Positions 1 through 8,938 of a stretch of DNA of 64,000 nucleotides are shown in pieces. Both the position numbers and the translations under genes were made by a program. Below the pieces are notes generated by a model. It was not told the DNA's origin. It saw only the letters and a program-made list of their open reading frames with translations, and did not search any database. The DNA comes from Leptolyngbya sp. NIES-3755 (GTDB lineage: Bacteria; Cyanobacteriota; Cyanobacteriia; Leptolyngbyales; Leptolyngbyaceae): positions 1,993,030 to 2,057,029 of the forward strand of contig AP017308.1 in NCBI GenBank assembly GCA_001548435.1, written 5' to 3'. Within the stretch, counting starts at the first letter, position 1. Each line of letters begins with the position of its first letter.

Positions 1-2
1 AT

Positions 3-350
3 ACACAGCAATATCTGAAAGCAGGCGGAAAAAAATCATTTTCAGAATACTATACTGCTGCTTACGAGAATGCAATTTTTAGATCATCATTACGTGACAA
101 TATCGTGTTCTCGCAGCATAATCTTGTCACCGATGGATCATTTAATGAATTCAATGTGATTATCTGTCGGAACGTTTTAATTTACTTCGATCGCTCACTT
201 CAAGATCGAGTTCATGACCTGTTTTATCAGAGTCTTTGCTCATTCGGAATTCTGGCACTGGGACGACAGGAGACCTTGCGATTTACATCCAAGCAAGATC
301 AATACGAAGAACTCTCAAGATCCGAAAAACTCTATCGGAGGTTGAGTTAG
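3..350 (+). CDS. cheR: CheR-type protein-glutamate methyltransferase, C-terminal part (5' end outside window)
   Basis: The open frame enters from the left edge and stops at TAG 348-350, so only about 115 C-terminal residues are present. The segment FNVIICRNVLIYFD is the hallmark of the CheR S-adenosylmethionine-dependent methyltransferase domain, and a GxLALGRQETL-like stretch follows. The family methylates glutamates of chemoreceptors, or in cyanobacteria of photo- and chemosensory MCPs. The stop codon overlaps the GTG start of a CheB gene by one base, which supports co-translation and a methylation/demethylation pair. The first GTG visible in this frame, at 105, is internal and not a start. 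Nothing can be said about domains that lie upstream. Confidence 0.88.
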   Translation, partial: TQQYLKAGGKKSFSEYYTAAYENAIFRSSLRDNIVFSQHNLVTDGSFNEFNVIICRNVLIYFDRSLQDRVHDLFYQSLCSFGILALGRQETLRFTSKQDQYEELSRSEKLYRRLS

Positions 351-916
351 TGCCGTTTGAGATCATCGTTGTGGGTACATCCCTGGGAGGATTGTCAGCC
401 TTAAGAATTATGTTACAAGCATTACCAGGAGACTTTAAAGCTGCCATTGCGATCGTTCAACATCGCGATCGCAGTTCAGGAGAAGCCCTCAGTCGAATGC
501 TACAGCAGGAGAGTCGCTTGCCTATTCTGGATGTCGAAGATAAACAACCGATTTGCCCTGGATGCGTCTATCTGGCTCCCGCTGACTACCATCTTTTGGT
601 AGAACCTGGACAGTTCTCGCTTTCGGTTGATCCCCCAGTTTCCTTTGCCAAACCGTCGATCGATGTTCTCTTTGAATCCGCTGCAGAAGCGTATCGGAAT
701 CACACGATCGGCATTGTCTTAACCGGGGCAAACCACGACGGGGCAGCAGGACTGGCAAAAATCAAAGCAAGAGGAGGCTACACGATCGTGCAAGACCCGC
801 GAACGGCTGAATGTCCGTCAATGCCCGAAGCTGCAATTGCCAAAAGTGTGGTCGATCGAGTTTTACCGTTAGACCAAATTCCATCTCTCCTCGTCACGTT
901 ATGTTCCCTGTGTTAG
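350..916 (+). CDS. cheB: CheB-type protein-glutamate methylesterase, catalytic domain only
   Basis: The gene encodes 188 residues if translation starts at GTG 350, which shares its first base with the upstream cheR stop. The catalytic triad is visible: Ser11 in GTSLGG, His38 in VQHRD and Asp130 in GANHDGAAG. CheB removes methyl groups from receptor glutamates. The usual N-terminal receiver domain (about 130 residues) is absent, so the esterase cannot be switched by its own phosphorylation; the REC-carrying kinase just downstream may provide that input. A longer frame reaches back to 236, but its first 38 residues lie inside cheR and do not resemble CheB. I am sure of the family and fairly sure of the start. 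Confidence 0.9.
   Translation: MPFEIIVVGTSLGGLSALRIMLQALPGDFKAAIAIVQHRDRSSGEALSRMLQQESRLPILDVEDKQPICPGCVYLAPADYHLLVEPGQFSLSVDPPVSFAKPSIDVLFESAAEAYRNHTIGIVLTGANHDGAAGLAKIKARGGYTIVQDPRTAECPSMPEAAIAKSVVDRVLPLDQIPSLLVTLCSLC
465..472. repeat. HIP1 palindrome GCGATCGC, one of many copies
   Basis: The octamer GCGATCGC and its core CGATCG recur through all genes and many spacers, for example here and at 1569-1576. This is the Highly Iterated Palindrome of many cyanobacterial genomes; only one copy is marked. It helps to identify the host and should not be read as a local signal. Confidence 0.9.
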
Positions 917-949
917 CTCAATCTTTTTAACGTTTTAGGATCGCGCCTC

Positions 950-2590
950 ATGCCGTTGAACACTCCTGTTAACATCTTGCTCGTTGATGATCAGCCCGAA
1001 AATCTGCTGGCGTTGGAAGCGGTTTTGGGTAAACTCGGCGAGAATCTGGTTCAGGCATCCTCTGGAGAAGAAGCACTACGCTGTTTGCTGAATCGAGATT
1101 TTGCGGTGATTTTGCTGGATGTTCAAATGCCCGGAATCGATGGGTTTGAGACGGCAAGTTTGATTCGGAGTCGAGCACGATCGCAACATACGCCAATTAT
1201 TTTTCTCACCGCGTTTGATGCCAGCGACCAAGGAATTTTTCGAGGCTATTCACTCGGTGCAGTCGATTATCTGATCAAGCCAATTAACTCCGATATTCTC
1301 GTTTCAAAAGTATCGGTGTTCGTGGATCTGTTCAAGAAAACCGCAGAAGTGAAACAACAAGCGGCACAATTAACCGCGATCAATGCAGAACTGAGACAGA
1401 GCGAGGAACGATTTCGATCGCTGTCTGCTTCATCTCCGATCGGGATTTTTGTGATTGATCCCAACGGACACTGCACCTATACCAATCCCAGATTTCAATC
1501 GATTTGCGGGATTGTGCCTGATTTGATCTCCGATCGCAATTGGCATCAGTGTGTTCATCCTGAAGATTGCGATCGCGCTCATTCTCAATGGAAAACGTAT
1601 CTCGAACACGGTGGCGAATTTTCCGAAGAATTGCGATTTCTCATGAGAGACGATCGAACTCGTTGGGTCCATGTGCGATCGTGTCCGATGCTGTCACAAA
1701 CTGGGGATTCGATCGGACATGTCGGCACGATCGAAGATATTACCGAGCGCAAAGAAGCCGAAGTCACTCGCGCTCAAGTGATGCGGGAACAGCTTGCAAG
1801 ACAAGAAGCCGAAGCTGCGAATCGGATGAAAGACGAGTTTCTCGCAGTTCTCTCACATGAATTGAGAACGCCCTTGAATTCGATGTTGGGTTGGGTGCGG
1901 CTGTTGCGGACGAAACAATATGAGAAAAACATGGTCGATCGAGCACTGGAAACGATCGAGCGAAATGCGGAAACTCAGTCGCAACTGATCGAGGATATTC
2001 TGGATGTCTCGAAGATTATTCGCGGCAAATTGCGATTGAACTATCGATCGATTCACCCGATCGCCGTGATTCAAGCTGCGATCGATGCGGTTCGTCCTCA
2101 ACTTGAAACCAAATCGATTCGATTGATGACAGATTTTGATCCCGATGTCAGTCATGTCTGGGGAGATTCAACGCGACTTCAGCAGATTGTTTGGAACTTG
2201 CTGACGAATGCGGTGAAGTTCACTCCGGAGTCTGGAGAAGTGAAGATTCAACTCCGAGCCGAAGATACCAAAACGGTGAAAATTTCAGTGAAAGATACGG
2301 GGATCGGGATCGAGCCAGAATTTTTGCCGCATGTGTTCGATCGATTCCGACAAGCGGATAGTACGACAACGCGATCGCATAACGGATTAGGTCTCGGTTT
2401 AGCGATCGTGCGGCATTTGGTTGAACTGCATGGAGGCTCGATCGAGGCGAATAGTCCAGGGGTTGGAAAGGGGGCGACGTTTACGGTTCGTTTTCCTGTG
2501 TTGCAGGCGAATGAACTGCATGAAAAACTGCGTGGAACTGGAACGCCAATCTCTGCTGATATGGCACGTAGGGAGCAGAAAATTTGGTAG
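950..2590 (+). CDS. Histidine kinase with N-terminal receiver and PAS domain
   Basis: This 546-residue soluble protein has a receiver domain (about 7-125, phosphoacceptor Asp57 in LLDVQMPG, Lys110 in IKP), a short coiled linker, a PAS/PAC sensor (about 150-270, ending ITERKEA), a HisKA dimerisation domain with His303 in SHELRTP, and an HATPase domain with N, G1 (KDTGIGI) and G2 (GLGLGLAIV) boxes. I see no membrane segment. It lies 33 bases after cheB on the same strand, so cheR, cheB and this kinase probably form one unit. An N-terminal receiver implies that it takes phosphate or a signal from another kinase before signalling onward. The partner regulator is not in the immediate surroundings. 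Confidence 0.93.
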   Translation: MPLNTPVNILLVDDQPENLLALEAVLGKLGENLVQASSGEEALRCLLNRDFAVILLDVQMPGIDGFETASLIRSRARSQHTPIIFLTAFDASDQGIFRGYSLGAVDYLIKPINSDILVSKVSVFVDLFKKTAEVKQQAAQLTAINAELRQSEERFRSLSASSPIGIFVIDPNGHCTYTNPRFQSICGIVPDLISDRNWHQCVHPEDCDRAHSQWKTYLEHGGEFSEELRFLMRDDRTRWVHVRSCPMLSQTGDSIGHVGTIEDITERKEAEVTRAQVMREQLARQEAEAANRMKDEFLAVLSHELRTPLNSMLGWVRLLRTKQYEKNMVDRALETIERNAETQSQLIEDILDVSKIIRGKLRLNYRSIHPIAVIQAAIDAVRPQLETKSIRLMTDFDPDVSHVWGDSTRLQQIVWNLLTNAVKFTPESGEVKIQLRAEDTKTVKISVKDTGIGIEPEFLPHVFDRFRQADSTTTRSHNGLGLGLAIVRHLVELHGGSIEANSPGVGKGATFTVRFPVLQANELHEKLRGTGTPISADMARREQKIW

Positions 2591-2603
2591 AGAGGCGATC
2601 GTT

Positions 2604-3374
2604 CTAACTGCGTCTATTCGGCAAAATTGCACCTGCCAAATGCGCCCCTTTCAAATTTGTCCCCGCCAAATTCGCCCCGCTAAAATTTGCTTTCCCCAGA
2701 TTCGTCCAGGACAAATCCGCTCCTGACAAATCGGCTCCACTAAAATCAGCCCCAAACAAATACGCTCCACTCAAATGAGCCAATTTCAAATTCGCTTTGT
2801 GGAAGCTCGATCGATAAAAATGCGTCTGACTCAATTCTGCCTCAACCAGATTCGCATCGGCTAAATTCGCATCGGCTAAATTCGCTTGAATCAAAATCGC
2901 ATTGCTCAAATCTGCTCGACGTAAATCCGCACGAGTGAGATCCGATCGCTTAAATTTTGCTCCCCGCAATTCTGTCCCAATCAAATTCGCGCCAATCAAA
3001 TCAGCATCGCTAAAATTTGCCCCTTTCAAATCTGAGCCAATGAAATTCGCATCGTTCAAATTCGACTTATGAAAATCTGCCCCCACCAAATTCGCATCAA
3101 TGAACTGTGCTCCTTGAAGTTGAGCATGAATGAATTCTGTTTTGTGCAGGATCGCTTTGTTAAACTTCGCCAAGCTTAGATTCGACTCGTTTAGAACTGC
3201 CCAACAGAGACTCGATCGACAAAAATTTGCTCTTTGTAAATCGGCTCCTCGCAATTCCAATTCATCCAAATCCGCGTCGCTCAGATCCGGTTCGATCGTG
3301 GGGTAGCGCGATCGCCAATCCGACCATACGATCGCGCCCTGGTGCAGAGTCATCAAATGCGCCATCACAGCCAC
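2604..3374 (-). CDS. Pentapeptide-repeat protein
   Basis: The protein has 256 residues. From about residue 30 to the end it consists of A(D/N)LxX pentapeptides such as GADLQ, ADLIG, GANLI, SGADL and GANLA, which fold as a right-handed quadrilateral beta helix. The first 30 residues (MAVMAHLMTLHQGAIVW) are unrelated to the repeat. GTG 3374 is preferred because AAGGAG sits 9 bases upstream, inside the last codons of ccmP; an ATG at 3365 is a weaker option. The gene ends 13 bases from the convergent kinase gene. Cyanobacteria have many such proteins, mostly of unknown role, and no specific function can be assigned. Confidence 0.9.
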   Translation of the reverse strand: MAVMAHLMTLHQGAIVWSDWRSRYPTIEPDLSDADLDELELRGADLQRANFCRSSLCWAVLNESNLSLAKFNKAILHKTEFIHAQLQGAQFIDANLVGADFHKSNLNDANFIGSDLKGANFSDADLIGANLIGTELRGAKFKRSDLTRADLRRADLSNAILIQANLADANLADANLVEAELSQTHFYRSSFHKANLKLAHLSGAYLFGADFSGADLSGADLSWTNLGKANFSGANLAGTNLKGAHLAGAILPNRRS

Positions 3375-3380
3375 GATCGA

Positions 3381-4019
3381 TTACTCCTTACGATCGTTGT
3401 AGTGTTCGCGTCCCGGCAGATTTTCCATCGTCTCGATCACTGCCTTCGATGCGGCAATAATATCGCGCTCTTCTCCACCCAGATACAACCGTCCAAAGCT
3501 CCCGATCGCTGAAATTTGCAGAATATTAATCAACGCGGCTTTCTCGGCTTCATTGGCGGCTAAGGCTGCATACGCGGCAGGTTCAACCTCGAACACATAT
3601 AGGGTTTGACCCGACAAAATCATATTTCCGCGCCGAGTTCGGTTAATCAATTGCGTGTGATGAGCATCAATATTCCGAATAATCTGGCTGGAAATCACAC
3701 GCGGGCGCAGACAGTCCTGTTTTCGCACATCTAACGCGGCTAAAATTGCTCGTCCCGCCGCATTCACTTCTCCTTGATTGCTGGCGTGAATTTCCAAGAC
3801 TCCGTACAATCGTTCGACCATTTGCACAGCCGGACGCACCACAGCCGCTTTTAGCGCCACATCCATGATGCGATTGATCTCAATCCCTGGCGTAATTTCA
3901 ATCCATAGCGACGCATCTCCAGGAAGCGGCAGAAATCCAAGTGCCTCAGTTCCTAGATACGCAGCATGTTGCGGCTGTAATCGATCGATATAAACGTAAC
4001 TGCGAAGATCGATGCCCAA
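3381..4019 (-). CDS. ccmP: Carboxysome shell protein with two BMC domains, CcmP type
   Basis: The protein is a tandem bacterial-microcompartment domain protein. The two halves, about 1-105 and 110-205, each contain a shell-protein core; recognisable stretches are ELRSYVYID-like near the start, [10 protein letters not shown], then [18 protein letters not shown] and [10 protein letters not shown] near the end. CcmP forms stacked trimers proposed as gated pores for larger metabolites in the beta-carboxysome shell. The frame is open back to 4091 (236 residues), but the CcmP family is about 213 residues and starts at M-G-(V/I)-(E/D)-LRSYVY. This matches TTG 4019 here and gives 212 residues. It stands apart from any ccmKLMN cluster, as is usual for ccmP. 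The start is the uncertain part. Confidence 0.83.
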   Translation of the reverse strand: MGIDLRSYVYIDRLQPQHAAYLGTEALGFLPLPGDASLWIEITPGIEINRIMDVALKAAVVRPAVQMVERLYGVLEIHASNQGEVNAAGRAILAALDVRKQDCLRPRVISSQIIRNIDAHHTQLINRTRRGNMILSGQTLYVFEVEPAAYAALAANEAEKAALINILQISAIGSFGRLYLGGEERDIIAASKAVIETMENLPGREHYNDRKE

Positions 4020-4189
4020 GAGTAAACGATTGTAAATTGCTTTCCTAGTATACGGTTTGCCGAGTGCGATCGTATCCTTCAATCGAAGCAATCGGTTTTT
4101 GATTCAATAAAGGCATAATCTACTATCTTTGGGAAGATGACAAATTGTGCTTGGATCTTCAAATTTTAAGGAGTCGAAGCCTTCACCCG

Positions 4190-5119
4190 ATGATGAATTC
4201 TACATCTCCCACGCTTTCAATCTGTGTTGCAACCCGCAATCGACCGGATGATCTGATTCGCTGTCTCAATTCTTTGACTTTGCTGGAGCAACTAGAATTT
4301 GAGATTTTGGTGATTGATGATGCGTCAGAAGTACCGATCGAAAACCGAGTGTTTCAGGAAGTCGATCGCGCATTGGTCGATCGGATTCAAGTCTTTCGGC
4401 ATGAGAAAAATAAAGGTGTCCCTGCAACCCGAAACGAACTAGCTGAACGTGCGAAAGCTCCTTATTTGCTGATTTTGGATGATGATGCTCAACTTCTAAG
4501 TGCAGAGAGTGTGTATGCAGGTTTGGATGTGCTGAAAACTAGCTCTGATGTGGGAGCGGTGGCACTTTCTCAAAGTGATGAAACTGGAAAGTTGTTACCT
4601 GGGCAACCTACGCCTGCGGAATATCGGTGCTATACTGCAACCTTTATCGGGTACGGGCATTTATTACGACGTGAATTGTTCGTTGAACTCGGTGGATATC
4701 GGGAGATGTTTGCCGCGTATTATGAAGAGCCAGAATTTTGTAAACGAATGCTCGATCGAGGATTTTATGTGGTCTATCTTCCAGATGCACGAGTGATTCA
4801 TTATCAATCTCCGATCGGTCGAAACAATTTAGTAGCGCTCAAAAATGGCTGTCGAAATAAATGTTTTGCTGCCATCTACAATGAGCCGCTACCAATGATG
4901 ATTTTGAGCATTCCCGCGAGAATCTTGCTTTATACCTTCAAACACTGGGCGTACTGTCGCAAACACAAAATTGAGAGTGAATTTGGAGCCGATTGGATTA
5001 TTCGAGAACTGCGGCAGAACTTTCCAACCCTGTGGCGCGATCGACGGGCATTGAAATGGAGCACATATTACAAGTGGCATAAGATCAAACAAGCACCCGC
5101 TTATCAACTTGCAGAATAG
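4190..5119 (+). CDS. Glycosyltransferase family 2 (GT-A)
   Basis: The protein has 309 residues. An N-terminal GT-A domain opens with SICVATRNRPDDL, carries Asp43-Asp44 in LVIDDAS and a metal-binding DDD at 97-99 (LILDDDA), and the region around YGHLLRRELFVELGGY fits the acceptor-site part of family 2. The C-terminal 80 residues contain a short hydrophobic stretch that may sit at the membrane. ATG 4190 (followed by ATG 4193) is chosen; the open frame begins at 4145, but AAGGAG at 4168-4173 lies between them. It is closely similar to the gene at 19494-20426, so the two are paralogues. The sugar donor is unknown. A GT4 gene follows 20 bases downstream and is probably co-transcribed. Confidence 0.88.
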   Translation: MMNSTSPTLSICVATRNRPDDLIRCLNSLTLLEQLEFEILVIDDASEVPIENRVFQEVDRALVDRIQVFRHEKNKGVPATRNELAERAKAPYLLILDDDAQLLSAESVYAGLDVLKTSSDVGAVALSQSDETGKLLPGQPTPAEYRCYTATFIGYGHLLRRELFVELGGYREMFAAYYEEPEFCKRMLDRGFYVVYLPDARVIHYQSPIGRNNLVALKNGCRNKCFAAIYNEPLPMMILSIPARILLYTFKHWAYCRKHKIESEFGADWIIRELRQNFPTLWRDRRALKWSTYYKWHKIKQAPAYQLAE

Positions 5120-5139
5120 TTTTTTCACCTGGTGCAATC

Positions 5140-6321
5140 ATGAAGCTTTTAATCGTGAATCATTCTTGTACGGTTTCTGTTGCTCAGCAGTTTTATGCAG
5201 AAATTGAGCGACAAACTGGATGGGAAATCACGATCGTGGTTCCTGAAAATTGGAAAGATGAGTATGGGATTCAGCGCGAAGTCAAACGCTGGAAAGACTT
5301 TCATGGGAAACTCATTAGTATTCCGGTTTGGCAATCTGGAAGCATTCCACTGCATCGTTATCGATCGCTGTTTGTAAAACTCTTGCGCGAGTTCAATCCT
5401 GATTTCATCTATCTGCATCAGGAACCGTATGCGCTAGTCACTTTACAGGTTTATTTGGCAAACTATTTCACGATTCGGAAACCAATTAGTTTCTTTACCT
5501 GGCAAAACATTTTCAAACGTTATCCGATTCCTTTTCGACAGATGGAACGCTGGATTTTAGATCATACGGATGTGATGTTTCCAGGGTCTTATAGTGCTGA
5601 AGCCGTGATGCGAGAAAAAGGATATACCGGGCGGAGTGTGTTGATGCCGTCAGGAATTGATCCAACGATTTACTATCCTCGATCGAACAATTTAAAGCCC
5701 GAATTAGGCGCAAAAGATCACGAAGTTCTGATCGGATATGTCGGGCGAGTTGTTGAACAAAAAGGACTTAAAACCTTACTCACTGCTTTAAATGAAATTC
5801 GCGAATTACCTTGGCGATTGGTGATGGTTGGAACTGGAGAATTTGATGCCGAATTTGACTCGATCGCGAAAGAATTGAATTTAAGCGATCGGATTCAAAA
5901 GCTCGGTTTTGTTCCATTCACAGAAACCCCAAACTATCTTTCTGCATTTGATCTCTTAGTGCTGCCTTCTGAAACGCGATCGAACTGGAAAGAACAATTT
6001 GGGCGAGTCATTATCGAAGCAATGGCGTGTGGAACTCCGGTGATTGGTTCAGATTCCGGTGAAATTCCACATTTGATTCATGTCACAAAAGGCGGATTGG
6101 TTTTTCCTGAAGGAGACGCGATCGCGCTTTCCCAACGGTTGAGCGAATTGATACAAAATGCTGAACTGCGATCAAACTATGCCGAAACTGGAAAGCAAGC
6201 CGTTTTGAGTAATTACACGAATTCTTTATTAGCTCAGCGATTTGCTGAAACTGTTAAGAACACTGTGGAGTTTGATCCGCGATCGCAGCGTTCAGGAGTA
6301 CAATCGTTTCCGACTCCTTAA
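5140..6321 (+). CDS. Glycosyltransferase family 4 (GT-B)
   Basis: The protein has 393 residues in a two-domain GT-B arrangement. The C-terminal donor domain shows GYVGRVVEQKGLKTLL and the retaining-enzyme EX7E-type segment (FGRVIIEAMACGTPVIGSDSG, split here by position), followed by GEIPHLI. No signal peptide or membrane span is seen, so the enzyme is probably cytosolic or peripheral on the inner membrane face. It follows the GT2 gene by 20 bases and precedes recJ by 13. The pair suggests assembly of a small glycan, possibly linked to the large glycan locus on the opposite strand. Donor and acceptor cannot be told from sequence. Confidence 0.9.
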   Translation: MKLLIVNHSCTVSVAQQFYAEIERQTGWEITIVVPENWKDEYGIQREVKRWKDFHGKLISIPVWQSGSIPLHRYRSLFVKLLREFNPDFIYLHQEPYALVTLQVYLANYFTIRKPISFFTWQNIFKRYPIPFRQMERWILDHTDVMFPGSYSAEAVMREKGYTGRSVLMPSGIDPTIYYPRSNNLKPELGAKDHEVLIGYVGRVVEQKGLKTLLTALNEIRELPWRLVMVGTGEFDAEFDSIAKELNLSDRIQKLGFVPFTETPNYLSAFDLLVLPSETRSNWKEQFGRVIIEAMACGTPVIGSDSGEIPHLIHVTKGGLVFPEGDAIALSQRLSELIQNAELRSNYAETGKQAVLSNYTNSLLAQRFAETVKNTVEFDPRSQRSGVQSFPTP

Positions 6322-6334
6322 GTGTGCGTAAGTT

Positions 6335-8287
6335 ATGTCTGTACGATCGAGCATTCCGGATCAACGATGGTCTATTCATCCTCAACAGCCAGATCGTGCG
6401 ATTCAGCTTGCCGCAGACACTCACCGATCGCCGCTTCTCACGCAGATTTTGATCAATCGCGGCTTTGACACCCTCGAATCGATTCAAGAATTTCTCGATC
6501 CAGAACGTCAAGAGCTACCTTCACCGCTAGAAGATTTCCCCGATCTTGCAATCAGTTTGGAACTCTTGATCAATGCAATCAATGACAAAACTCGAATTGC
6601 AATTTGTGGCGATTACGATGCGGATGGAATGACCAGCACAGCCTTGTTGCTCAGAGCATTACGACACTTAGGCGCAAGAGTAGATTATGCAATTCCGAGT
6701 CGAATGAGCGAAGGGTATGGAATCAATCGCCGTATCATCGAAGACTTTCACGAAGAAGGCATTGGGCTAATTCTGACTGTGGATAACGGCATCGCAGCCC
6801 ATGATCCGATCGCACGAGCCAGAGAACTTGGACTCACGATCATTGTTACTGATCACCACGATTTGCCGCCTACACTTCCAAATGCGAATGCGATTCTCAA
6901 TCCGAAGCTAATTTCGGAGTCATCCCCATATCGTGGAATGGCTGGAGTCGGTGTTGCGTATGTTCTTGCCGTCTGTCTAGCTCAGAGTTTTGGACAAACG
7001 CGAGACTTACAGAAATCTTTGTTAGAGCTATTCACATTAGGCACGATCGCTGATTTAGCTCCCCTCACCGGAGTCAATCGTCGCTGGGTAAAACGCGGCT
7101 TACATCTCTTGCCAAAATCCAAAATGGCAGGCATTCAAGCTCTGATTCAAATTGCAGGTTTGAGCAATGAGAAAAATCTGAAACCTGAAGCGATCGGCTT
7201 TCGATTGGGTCCGCGAATTAATGCGATCGGGCGTTTATCTGATCCGCAAATCGTGATCGAACTCTTAATTACCGATGATGATGGAGTCGCATTAGAACGC
7301 GCCATGCAATGCGAACAGGTGAACAAACAACGTCAACAATTGTGTGAACAAATCGAGAAAGAAGCGATCGAGGCTTACGAAAATAGTCCGCTCGATGCAA
7401 AAGACGATCGTGTTCTATTGCTGGTAAAAAAAGGTTGGCATCATGGCGTAATCGGGATTGTTGCTTCTCGATTAGTCGAACGTTATGGAGTTCCAGTTTT
7501 CATCGGAACTTACGAAGATGAGCATCACATTCGCGGTTCTGCCCGAAGCATTCCAGAATTCAATGTGTTTGAAGCCTTAGAATTCTGCAAAGATCTGATG
7601 CTGAAAGCGGGAGGGCACAAAGCAGCAGGCGGATTTTCGTTTGAAGCCGATCGATTAGATGAGATTCGATCGAGATTAAGAACGTTTGCACACAAATTAC
7701 TCAAACCCGAACACTTGAAGCCTCTGGTGACGATCGATGCTCAAGCCGATCTGTCTCAACTCGATTTAGCGCTTCATGCTCAACTCGATGCCCTTCACCC
7801 TTGCGGCATGGAGAATCCCGATCCAGTGTTTTGGACACCGAACGTTTGCCTTGATGAGCAACGACGAATCGGTAAAGGGCATATCAAATTTGTATTGCGA
7901 TCGGGAAATCAGAAAATTAATGCGATCGCGTGGCGTTGGGGTGAATATTTCCCGCTTCCGAGCACGTTAGATATTGCTTACCGATTGAAATCGAATGAAT
8001 GGAACAACGAAGTTTCAGTGCAATTAGAAGTGGTCGGCGTTCGGTTGCCTCAAGTTCAACGGACAGAATTTTTATTTAGCGATCGACCGTATACCTGTAC
8101 GTTGCTCGAACAGCGTGGAATTCAAGAACTGAGAATCCAGAACACAAAAGGTGAAACTTTAGTCATCCAAAAAGGACAAAGAATTGGAACACTTGGAAAA
8201 CTAAATCAATCAATGCAAGAAATCGATGTTTCGCAAGCTCCGTACTATGATTTGGTGAAAGCTGCGGTGAATGCTTTACGAGTCTAA
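6335..8287 (+). CDS. recJ: Single-stranded-DNA-specific exonuclease RecJ
   Basis: The protein has 650 residues. The DHH phosphoesterase core is clear: CGDYDADG with Asp93, Asp95 and Asp97 as metal ligands, then TVDNG (about 148-152) and VTDHHD with Asp173-His174-His175. The DHHA1 region contains GGHKAAGGFSF, and an OB-like C-terminal part follows. RecJ degrades single-stranded DNA 5' to 3' in recombination and mismatch or base-excision repair. Length and motif order match cyanobacterial RecJ. It lies 13 bases after a glycosyltransferase gene, which looks like chance adjacency rather than function. Confidence 0.96.
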   Translation: MSVRSSIPDQRWSIHPQQPDRAIQLAADTHRSPLLTQILINRGFDTLESIQEFLDPERQELPSPLEDFPDLAISLELLINAINDKTRIAICGDYDADGMTSTALLLRALRHLGARVDYAIPSRMSEGYGINRRIIEDFHEEGIGLILTVDNGIAAHDPIARARELGLTIIVTDHHDLPPTLPNANAILNPKLISESSPYRGMAGVGVAYVLAVCLAQSFGQTRDLQKSLLELFTLGTIADLAPLTGVNRRWVKRGLHLLPKSKMAGIQALIQIAGLSNEKNLKPEAIGFRLGPRINAIGRLSDPQIVIELLITDDDGVALERAMQCEQVNKQRQQLCEQIEKEAIEAYENSPLDAKDDRVLLLVKKGWHHGVIGIVASRLVERYGVPVFIGTYEDEHHIRGSARSIPEFNVFEALEFCKDLMLKAGGHKAAGGFSFEADRLDEIRSRLRTFAHKLLKPEHLKPLVTIDAQADLSQLDLALHAQLDALHPCGMENPDPVFWTPNVCLDEQRRIGKGHIKFVLRSGNQKINAIAWRWGEYFPLPSTLDIAYRLKSNEWNNEVSVQLEVVGVRLPQVQRTEFLFSDRPYTCTLLEQRGIQELRIQNTKGETLVIQKGQRIGTLGKLNQSMQEIDVSQAPYYDLVKAAVNALRV

Positions 8288-8419
8288 TTTGTGAAACTAC
8301 AGATTTCATTCATATTTGCCCAAAGAGGGACGCGCTACGCTAGAGATACACCTCGTGATCCACCTCGTAAGGTTGAGGTACTCGCTACGTAGCCCGTTCT
8401 ATCTTTTAAGGACAAATTT
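8288..8419. repeat. Intergenic segment with short direct and inverted repeats
   Basis: The spacer between recJ and the next gene contains CACCTCGT twice (8349-8356 and 8361-8368), followed by the complementary GAGGT at 8375-8379, so either copy could fold with it. CGCTACG occurs at 8333-8339 and 8383-8389, the second inside the perfect palindrome GCTACGTAGC at 8384-8393. The pattern resembles small dispersed cyanobacterial repeats, but I cannot show other copies in this window. AAGGAC at 8409-8414 is the ribosome-binding site of the next gene. Confidence 0.45.
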
Positions 8420-8866
8420 GTGACCCACTTCGATCGCGCATTTCCTATGGCATCAGAACAGCAAGTTAGACAATATCTCGCCTACTGGTTTCAACTCGGT
8501 AAGCGATTGATGACGCACAATGGCAGACAAGCGATCAAGCCAAGTTCGATCATCGCAGGCGATCGCTATAGTGACGAGTTTGAAGCCTGCTGGAATTTGG
8601 TGCGCTCTCCAGAATCCGGCGATTGCTACATCGAGGGCACATCTCAAACGATTCAAGAACTTCTGTCGCCCGAATGGGAAATTAGCCCGTGTGCAAGATG
8701 TGAGATGCCTGTTCCCACTCGATCGTTAGGAATGCCGCCGGGTGAGTGTCCTTGTGCGGATCTGTCATTCTGGCCCGATTCCGAAGCGCCACAACCTCGA
8801 TCGCCCATCAGCACCTCGAATTCGCTTCAGAAGATTCGAGATCGACTTTCTCGATCAAGCCAATAA
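8420..8866 (+). CDS. Small protein with a CxxC...CxC cluster, function unknown
   Basis: The protein has 148 residues. GTG 8420 is supported by AAGGAC 5-10 bases upstream; an in-frame ATG at 8450 is an alternative. Residues about 95-115 hold CARC followed by CPC, a plausible zinc- or metal-binding knuckle (CARCEMP...ECPCADL). The C-terminus is Pro/Ser-rich and ends in a basic stretch (IRDRLSRSSQ). There is no signal peptide or membrane span. I do not recognise the family, although the style is that of conserved cyanobacterial hypotheticals. Its neighbours, recJ and an ABC transporter, give no clear clue. Confidence 0.75.
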   Translation: MTHFDRAFPMASEQQVRQYLAYWFQLGKRLMTHNGRQAIKPSSIIAGDRYSDEFEACWNLVRSPESGDCYIEGTSQTIQELLSPEWEISPCARCEMPVPTRSLGMPPGECPCADLSFWPDSEAPQPRSPISTSNSLQKIRDRLSRSSQ

Positions 8867-8938
8867 CTCAAAATTCGTGCCACGTTTAAAATTCGTGGGT
8901 ATTCTTCATAGAAGAGTCATTCCCGTTTTGATTTCTTC

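Noticed and set aside
2604-3374. Tandem DNA repeat
   Set aside because: The periodic 15-base pattern is explained by the protein's pentapeptide repeats.
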